Position numbers and translations under genes: made by a program | Notes under the pieces: model-generated | Told to the model about the DNA's origin: nothing | What the model saw: the letters and a program-made list of their open reading frames with translations, nothing else | Databases searched by the model: none | In this document: piece by piece, positions 25,001 to 34,000 of the stretch | Layout: each line of letters opens with the position of its first letter | How positions within the stretch are numbered: the stretch's first letter is position 1 | Assembly (NCBI RefSeq): GCF_965363235.1 | Contig: NC_134844.1 | Coordinates: forward strand, 19,698,646 to 19,762,645 | DNA: 64,000 bases | Direction of reading: 5' to 3' | From: Mytilus galloprovincialis | Lineage: Eukaryota; Mollusca; Bivalvia; Mytilida; Mytilidae

Positions 25001-28000
25001 TTATCTTTAATTGGTTTGGAATTGATATTCATGAGGCATATTTTTGTCCTGATTTGCATGTAATATTTGCTACTGGATTGATCTTACAGACAACACATAC
25101 TTAAAAAATATCTGAACCATTTTGTTTTCTCACACTTGAAAAACATGATTAACTTTATTAATTATTAAATATGTCAAGCCTTTTTGCATTAGGTCTATAT
25201 TTTTGGTGTATGGAATGATTGTAAGGTGTACATGTCTAGCTGGCAGGTCTCATCTGACCTTGACCTCATTTTCATGGTTCAGTGGCAAAGTTAAGTTTTT
25301 ATACGACCGCAAAATTTGAAAAATTTTTCGTCGTATATTGCTATCACGTTGGCGTCGTCGTTGGCGTCGTCGTCGTCGTCGTCGTCCGAATACTTTTAGT
25401 TTTCGCACTCTAACTTTAGTAAAAGTGAATAGAAATCTATGAAATTTTAACACAAGGTTTATGACCACAAAAGGAAGGTTGGGATTGATTTTGGGAGTTT
25501 TAGTCCCAACATTTTAGGAATTAGGGGCCAAAAAGGGCCCAAATAAGCATTTTCTTGGTTTTCGCACTATAACTTTAGTTTAAGTAAATAGAAATCTATG
25601 AAATTTTGACATAAGGTTTATGACCACAAAAGAAAGGTTGGGATTGATTTTGGGAGTTTTGGTTCCAACAGTTTAGGAATTAGGGGCCAAAAAAGGGCCC
25701 AAATAAGCATTATTCTTGGTTTTCGCACAATAACTTTAGTTTAAGTAAATAGAAATCAATGAAATTTAAACACAATGTTTATGACCACAAAAGGAAGGTT
25801 GGTATTGATTTTGGGAGTTTAGGTCCCAACAGTTTAGGAATTAGGGGCCAAAAAGGGACCCAAAATAAGCATTTTTCTTGGTTTTCGCACCATAACTTTA
25901 GTATAAGTAAATAGAAATCTATGAAATTTAAACACAAGGTTTATGACCATAAAAGGAAGGTTGGTATTGATTTTGGGAGTTTTGGTCCCAACAGTTTAGG
26001 AATAAAGGGCCCAAAGGGTCCAGATTTAAACTTTGTTTGATTTTATCAAAAATTGAATAATTGGGGTTCTTTGATATGCCGAATCTAACTGTGTATGTAG
26101 ATTCTTAATTTTTGGTCCCGTTTTCAAATTGGTCTACATTAAGGTCCAAAGGGTCCAAAATTAAACTTAGTTTGATTTTAACAAAAATTGAATCCTTGGG
26201 GTTCTTTGATATGCTGAATCTAAAAATGTACTTAGATTTTTTATTATTGGCCCAGTTTTCAAGTTGGTCCAAATCGGGGTCCAAAATTAAACTTTGTTTG
26301 ATTTCATCAAAAATTGAATAATTGGGGTTCTTTGATATGCCAAATCTAACTGTGTATGTAGATTCTTAATTTTTGGTCCCGTTTTAAAATTGGTTTACAT
26401 TAACGTCCAAAGGGTCCAAAATTAAACTAAATTTGATTTTAACAAAAATTGAATTCTTGGGCCTCTTTGATATGCTGAATCTAAACATGTACTTAGATTT
26501 TTGATTATGGGCCCAGTTTTCAAGTTGGTCCAAATCAGGATCCAAAATTATTATATTAAGTATTGTGCAATAGCAAGAAATTTTCAATTGCACAGTATTC
26601 AGCAATAGCAAGAAATCTTCAATTGCACAGTATTGTGCAATAGCAAGAAATCTTCAATTGCACAGTATTGTGCAATAGCAAATATTTTCAATTGCACAGT
26701 ATTGCACAATAGCAAGAAATATCTAATTGCACAATATTGTGCAATAGCAAGAAATTCCAATTGGATTTCAATTGGAGTTATCTTTCTTTGTCCAGAATAG
26801 TAGTTGAATCAACTTAAATCATTGTTTTATACAATATACAATGTATATTCACTTTTACTACCAACTGATAGATTAAAACAATCTTTACCATTCAGTGATA
26901 ACAAGCACTTTTTTTACATTTTAATATTTTATGATGTATTTAAATGAGTAGTTATTGTTGCAAACTTCATTAGAAATTTGAATTGAGATCAGTTTTGAAA
27001 TAAGGGAAAGGGGGATGTGAAAAAAAAATTGGAGGGTCAATTTTTTTCATTTCAGATTTCATAAATAAAAAGAAAATTTCTTCAAACATTTTTTTGAGAG
27101 GATTAATATTCAACAGCATAGTGAATTGCTCAAAGGCAAACATTTTTTTTTAAGTTCATTAGACCACATTCATTCTGTGTCAGAAACCTATACTGTGTCA
27201 ACTATTTAATCACAATCCAAATTTAGAGCTGAATCCAGCTTGAATGTTGTGTCCATACTTGCCTCAACCGTTCAGGGTTCAACCTCTGCGGTCGTATAAA
27301 GCTGCGCCCTGCGGAGCATCTGGTTGAGTTTTGGTCTTTTTTTTTTCTAATACTATATGCAATAGGTCAACTATATTTGGTGTATGGAAATATTTTATGA
27401 TCTATATGTCAGTCGCTTAGGTTTTATTTGACCTCATTTTCAGGGTTCATTGCTCAGTGTTAAATTTTTGTGTTTTGGTCTGTTTTTCTTTAACTGTAAG
27501 CAATAGGTCAACTATATTTGTTGTATGGAAGAATTGTTAGCTATACATGCCTACCTGGCATGGTTCATTGGTCAATGTTTAGTTTTCTTGGTTAATGTTG
27601 ACCTCAACACTGCACCCAAGATTATGTAACACTTGAAATATTGATATCTTATAACAATCACTTTTGCATTGGGTTGTCAAACATTTTTTTTTGTAACATC
27701 AAAACTTTACATGAACTTCTTTATTTTTACAATTAAGTTTTTATCCTGGCAAGCAAGGTTAAATATTGGTAAGAAGATGCTGCAATTATTTTGGAAATTT
27801 AGTGGACCAATCAATTCAGTAAAGAGGATTGAAATATTAAATATTATCATTACAGAAATAACACAATCCAGAAATGGTACGACAAGACTCGTCTGTCTGG
27901 TGGTAAACTCAAAAGTAAATCATTCTCTAACTTTGAACAGTCAGCTCTGAAACAGATAGAGCAGGTAAGATCATTTCACAAGTATATTGCACTAATAATT

Positions 28001-31000
28001 ACATTAGATGTATGTTTCACTATAAAACGTTATACTGATTGGCTAACTGCACATCACATGTTATTCCTTAAGCAATTGCATTACTCAATAAAACTTTTCA
28101 TTCATGATGCCACATGGTCCCACAATAAAGTGCACAGGTGAATTAAATTAAAAAATGATAAAATTCGTGTTTTCATGATCCTAGCTAAAAAATGTAGTTA
28201 TAAGTATTGAATGCTTATTTTTGTAACTTCATAGGGTTGTAAAAGTGTTGACTGTGCGCACATTTTTAGAATGAATGTACTTTGGTCAACGCTTTTACAC
28301 CCCAATGAAGTCACAAAAAGAAGCATTCAATTCTTAAATAAAATCAAAATAAAATCAAATATTTGTTATTTCAGTCGTAGTCTCATAAGGGGCATTTACA
28401 ATTATCAATTAAAATTAGATATGACAATATAAGTAACAAACATGAGATATTGCACAGTATATGATGTGACAGATATTATAAAAAAACAAATACAGAAATG
28501 CTCCATACATTACTTTTAGTAAATTGAAATTTTGAATGAAAAATTACCACATAATGAACTCGAGCTGAATGATTTCCTATAGTTGTTAACTTCTACTTAT
28601 AACATCATTTGGTCTCTGGCTTAGAGTTGTCTCATTGACAATCTTACCACATATTTTTTTTTTATACGACCGCAAAAATAAAAAACTTTTTGGTCGTATA
28701 TTGGTATCATGTCATCAGCGACCTCTGCGTCGTCATCAGCGTCATCGTCAGCGTCGTCCGAAGACGGATTGTTTCCAGATAATAACTTTTGAACAAGTAA
28801 AAAGAAATCAATAAAATTTTTAAAGAATGTTTATAACCACAAAAGGAAGCTTGGGATTGATTTTGGCGGTTATGGTCCCAAAGGTTTAGGAATTAGGGGC
28901 CCAATGGGGCCAAAAATAGCATTTATCTAGTTTCAGGACAAAAAGTTATGTATTATTATTTCAATTGTTCTGAAATTGTACCACAATGTTTAATACTATA
29001 AGTAGAAGGTTGGGATTTATTTTAAGGAGTGATTGGGAAAACAGTCCAGGAATTAAGGGCCAAAAAGGGGCAAAAACAAGCATTTTTCTAGTTTTAAGAC
29101 AATAACTTGTGTATAACTGTATGGATCTTTCTGAAATTGTACCACAAGTTTCCATATAACACAGGGAAGGCTTGGATTCAGTTTGGGGTTAATTTTTCCA
29201 AATATATGTAGAAAAAAAGGGCCAAAAAGAAGCATTTTTTCTACTTTACAGACAATAACTTGTGTTTAAGTGTATGGATCTCTATAAAGTTTTACAAGGA
29301 GGTTCAATACCACTAAAGGAAGGTTGGGATTGATTTTGGGGGTTATGGTCCCAATAGTTTAGAAATTAGGGGCCAAATAAGGGGCCCAAAATAATCATTT
29401 TTGTAGTTTTCAAACAATAACTTTAAGTGTATGAATCTCTCTGAAATTAAATCACAAGTTTCCATACCATGAAGGGATGGTTAGTATTGACTTTGGGGGG
29501 TTATGGCTCAAAATTTTTCGGAATTAGGGGCAAAAAAGGGGAAAAACTAGGTATTTCTGGTCAATGGACAATTAAGACAATTTAAAAGCAGTGTAAGGGA
29601 GGTAATTCTAAAACATTTAACATACAATGTTGGGTATGTTCGGATTTACCTCCCTTACACTACTTGTATATTATGTGTAAAGAAATGTCAGGTTTTGGAT
29701 TAATTGTCAAAAAAGGGGGAGGGTAGGGGTCAATTTTTATACGCCCGTCAAAATTTTGACAGGACGTATTATGTTATACAACTGTCCGGTGTCCGTCCGT
29801 CTGTCCAGCGTAAACATGTCGCACCGTAACTTGAGAACGACTTATCCAAATTTCATGAAACTTATTATAGTTGTTTCTTATGATGGTCAAATGATCTGTA
29901 TACTTTTTGGTGAAAATAAGATTAAAACTTTTTGAGTTATGGCACTTTGTAACAGAAACAGGGGGGTGTTTTTTTCACATAAAGCTCCGTATATCAAAAA
30001 CGATTTTTGATTATTGCTTAAAACTTTACACAATTCTTAGTTATATTAATCTTAAGATCTGTATACTTTTTGGTGATGATTCAAAATTTCATTTTTGAGT
30101 TATTGAGTATTTTGTAAAAAAGGGGGAGGGGTTTTTTACATGTTGCGCCGTATCTCAAAAAGGATTTATGATTATTGCTTAAAACTTTACACACTTCTTT
30201 GTTATATTAATCTTAACATCTGTATACTTTTTGGTGATGATTCAAAATTTCATTTTTCAGTTATTTAGTATTTTGTAAAAAAGGGAGAGGTTTTTTTTTA
30301 CATGTCGCGCCGTATCTCAAAAACAATTTATGATTATTGCTTAAAACTTTACACACTTCTTTGTTATATTAATCTAAAGATCTGTATACTTTTTGGTTTT
30401 GATTCAAAATTTCATTTTAGTGATATTTAGTTTTTTTGAAGAAAAAAAAGAGGGGGGGGGGGGTTTCATATGTCCCTCCGTATCTCAAAAACAATATATG
30501 GTTATTGCTTAAAACTTTCTCAGAAACTATTTATGATTATTGCATAAAACTTTCACACAAGACGACGGGCGTATCATGCGCTCATGGCGCAGCTGTTTAT
30601 TTTTTTTAAATTTCTCAAATTCCAAATTTTTGAAAAGTTAAAAGAAGAAATCTTTAATTGAACAATATTGCGCAATAGATTTGTAAGATCTTGACATTTG
30701 TTTTGTGTCAGAAACTCATATTATGTCAAAAATTTTATCGCAATCCAAATTCAGAGCTGCATCAAGCTTGAATGTTGTGTCCATACTTGCCCCAACTGTT
30801 CAGGGTTCGACATCTGCTGTTGTATTAAGCTGCGCCCTGCGGAGCACCTGGTTTATACTTAATAAAACATTAAAGGGATCATATACATATTGTAGATTGG
30901 TTTAAGCTCGGAGAGTAGGAATTTTACCTGAACCATTTTTTTATGATTTGGAGTAAAATTGTTTATTGAACTTCTTTATCTAGTGAATTGAATATATTTG

Positions 31001-34000
31001 TAATAGGCAATAAGTTGACTTTAAACAAATAAATAATTGAAGGAATTCGACCTTCCACCAAACCTCACAAAACCTCTTTAATCTTAATCAATCAACGGGG
31101 AAACAGATTCTAAATGATTGAAAGCCAGATCAGATGTATACAATATAGGACATTAATTTGTTTTATAACCTAACAAGAGCAGAAGCTAGCGTTAAAGATA
31201 GGGGTATTTGGATACAGCTAATTGGATTCAGTTTCAGAACCCAATATATCTTAATTGCTTATTAGGCTGACACTAAATTTTATATCTTTTATTGGTTTAA
31301 GATTAAGTTGAAGCAGGTGGACATAAGTGAATTATTAATTATATACTGTGAAAGTACTTTAATTCGTGGGTATCAATTTTCGTGGTTTGAGCAATATTTA
31401 CATGTTCGTGGGTTTTTAAATTCGTGGATTTTAGTTTTCTAAAAAAAAAAAAAAAAATTGAAAAATTGAAGCCTTTAGAAACGAGGGTTACAAATAGTTT
31501 AGATTGAAGGAAATTGCAAAGTAAACATTGACCCGTGTAAATCGTAGTGATAACACTAATTAACCCATGATAAAGTGATTAACAGATTAAAGACCATCAA
31601 AGGTGTTAATTAGGCCATTAACATGTCACCTAAAGAAAACAGTAACATAAACAAATGCTATGAATTGCCAAATAATTCTTAGCAAAATAAAGACCAGCAT
31701 AATTTTTTTATTTCTTATATGTATGAGAACTATGAGGAGAGGACGTAAAATGAACACTTTATCATACTAGCATATCAATACCGGAAATCTGACTTTCATT
31801 GATCAAAAACAAAAGTTGTACATTTTAGGTTATTAAAGATTAAATGGGTATAATCCTGCATGCGGTTGTAGTTCTGTGACTGCTATTAAAGTATTCTCAG
31901 AGTTGGTGCTATTCAATATCTTCTCTTAGACTAGATCATACATGTCATATCAGTAGTCAAACCTACCGATTGGGATCTTTCCAGGTCTTGATTTAGACAA
32001 TGGTTATTTTATTTCGTTGGACACTTAAATTCGTGGATAAAGTCATCCACGAAAACCACGAAAATTGGTACCCCACGAATAAAAGTACTTTCACAGTACA
32101 ATATGAATTAAGGTGTTAAATTAGGGACATTAATTAACCAAGTTTGGAAATGACATACAATTACCTGAAAACACTACATGTGTCCAATGTTTTTGTTGTA
32201 ATTAATAAAGAGCACAGGCTTACCTATTGTCAAACAGATTTAAGAATTCATTATTTCTCACAAAATCCTTTAAAAAAAGAAAACAATACAATATGGACAA
32301 TCAAAGTCGAAACAAAAATATTCACTTGATTAGCCAGATCTGATCCATCTGTTAATGGAAATTACCAGTTATATATATTGTATAATTTATTTTCAGTAAA
32401 TGATTTTGGTTATCAAGCCTTACACAATCCTATAAAAAAGAATACACCATTTATCAGACCATGATGAAAACATTTCTTAATCCTTGCCCATTCTTACTAT
32501 AAATTTCTTTTCTAGTTTTCCTTTATTTAACTTTTTTTTCTATCCAGGACTATTTGCAATCAGTGTGTTTTTTGTTTAGATTTTAGGTGACAAAGAAAGG
32601 TTGATAAAAAGAACCCAGTTAAAGAGATCTGTCTACACGGTACTGGGTAAGCCTGAGGATGAACAGAATAACGAGGAACAGATGAACAATGACCTGGTCA
32701 GTAGAAATATAAATAATTTTTTGGGCCCTTTATAGCTTGCTGTTTAGTGTGAGCCAGGGCTCTGTGTTGAAGACTGTACTTTGACCTACATTGGTTTACT
32801 TTTACAAATTATGACTTGGATGGAGAGTTGTCTCATTGGCACTCATACCACATCTTCTTATATCCAAAATTATACAGGTTATAAAATTGTCTTTTATTTG
32901 GGTGATATGTAATCGTGTTAATTGATGCAGGAAGTAGCAACATGCTGTAGTAGTTTTGTAATTAGGCATAAAAAAGGTTTTAGATTGATATCAGCATGAT
33001 ATGTGCCATGAGTAACAAACTGCTTTTCTGAATCGTATGTCTAGAGGTAAAGTTCAGAATTAGATGCTAATTTGTCAGACAGTACTTATATGAAATTTAT
33101 CTGAAAACTTTTGAAGAACTTATGGTTTCTGACAATGAAAGTTATTTTTATAAAATAAATATTTTTGTTACATGTGCTCATATTTAAGTTTGTGTGGATG
33201 GTTTAAAACTTGTTTTATTTAATTAACAGACAACTGATGTGACAGGAGACCATCTGAGGAATCATGATGCAGAGATATTTGATGACAGCGACTTTTATCA
33301 CCAACAGTTACGGGAGTTAATAGAACGTAAAACTGCAGATATAGAAGATCCTGTGGCTATTAGCAGGTATATTGGTGATGATAGTGAACTGATGTTTAAA
33401 TATCATATCAGCTGCGTCAGTTAGAAATCTACCTTATGTTTATCGATATCAATACATGTGTCATATTTCGGGGTTGAGAAAATCTCTATGGAAAGTCTGC
33501 AACTGTTTGTAAATGGAGCTGTTTTAAGAAAATTTACAAAAAAGACAAAAATGCATCTTTTATATGTATCTGAATGTTCCAAAGTCCATATATAAGTTCA
33601 CTGACAAAGTCCATATATAAGTTCACTGACAAAGTCCATATATAAGTTCACTGACAAAGTCCATATATAAGTTCACTGACAAAGTCCATATATAAGTTCA
33701 CTGACATACGGTTGTTTTCAATCTGATACAGCTCATATTCTATTTCACAACATTATCTAAATTCTTTCTTCAGAGTATAAAATAAACATGACGACCAATT
33801 GATGCTTTTTCCCAGAAAAATTTGATGTCACAAAGCAAATATATCTGCATCACAATGTCCTTCAACAATTTTTCTTCAATTTACACCAAGTCAACCTGCA
33901 CAGTTCATTCATTAAAATAAAGTTGTATATTCGTCTTTAAGGTGCAAACCTTACTTCACAGTCCAGTAAATTAGGTTAACTGGAGAATGTGATGAAAATA

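Larger units (their letters stand above)
22246..27650 (+). repeat. composite repeat filling AATF intron 8
   Basis: Starts GTCGAGCCTGCGAC, followed by a ggcggcggcggcg run (about 22303) and then tandem units of about 165 bases around 'gaccttgacctcattttcat' and 'ataggtc..actatatttgg' (22340-22776, 24734-24800, 25180-25300, 27326-27650). Two copies of a different element (22777-24733 and 25301-27325) interrupt it at the same point of the unit. Diverged units also occur at 37480-37760 and 38942-39090 in the other orientation. Confidence 0.65.
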
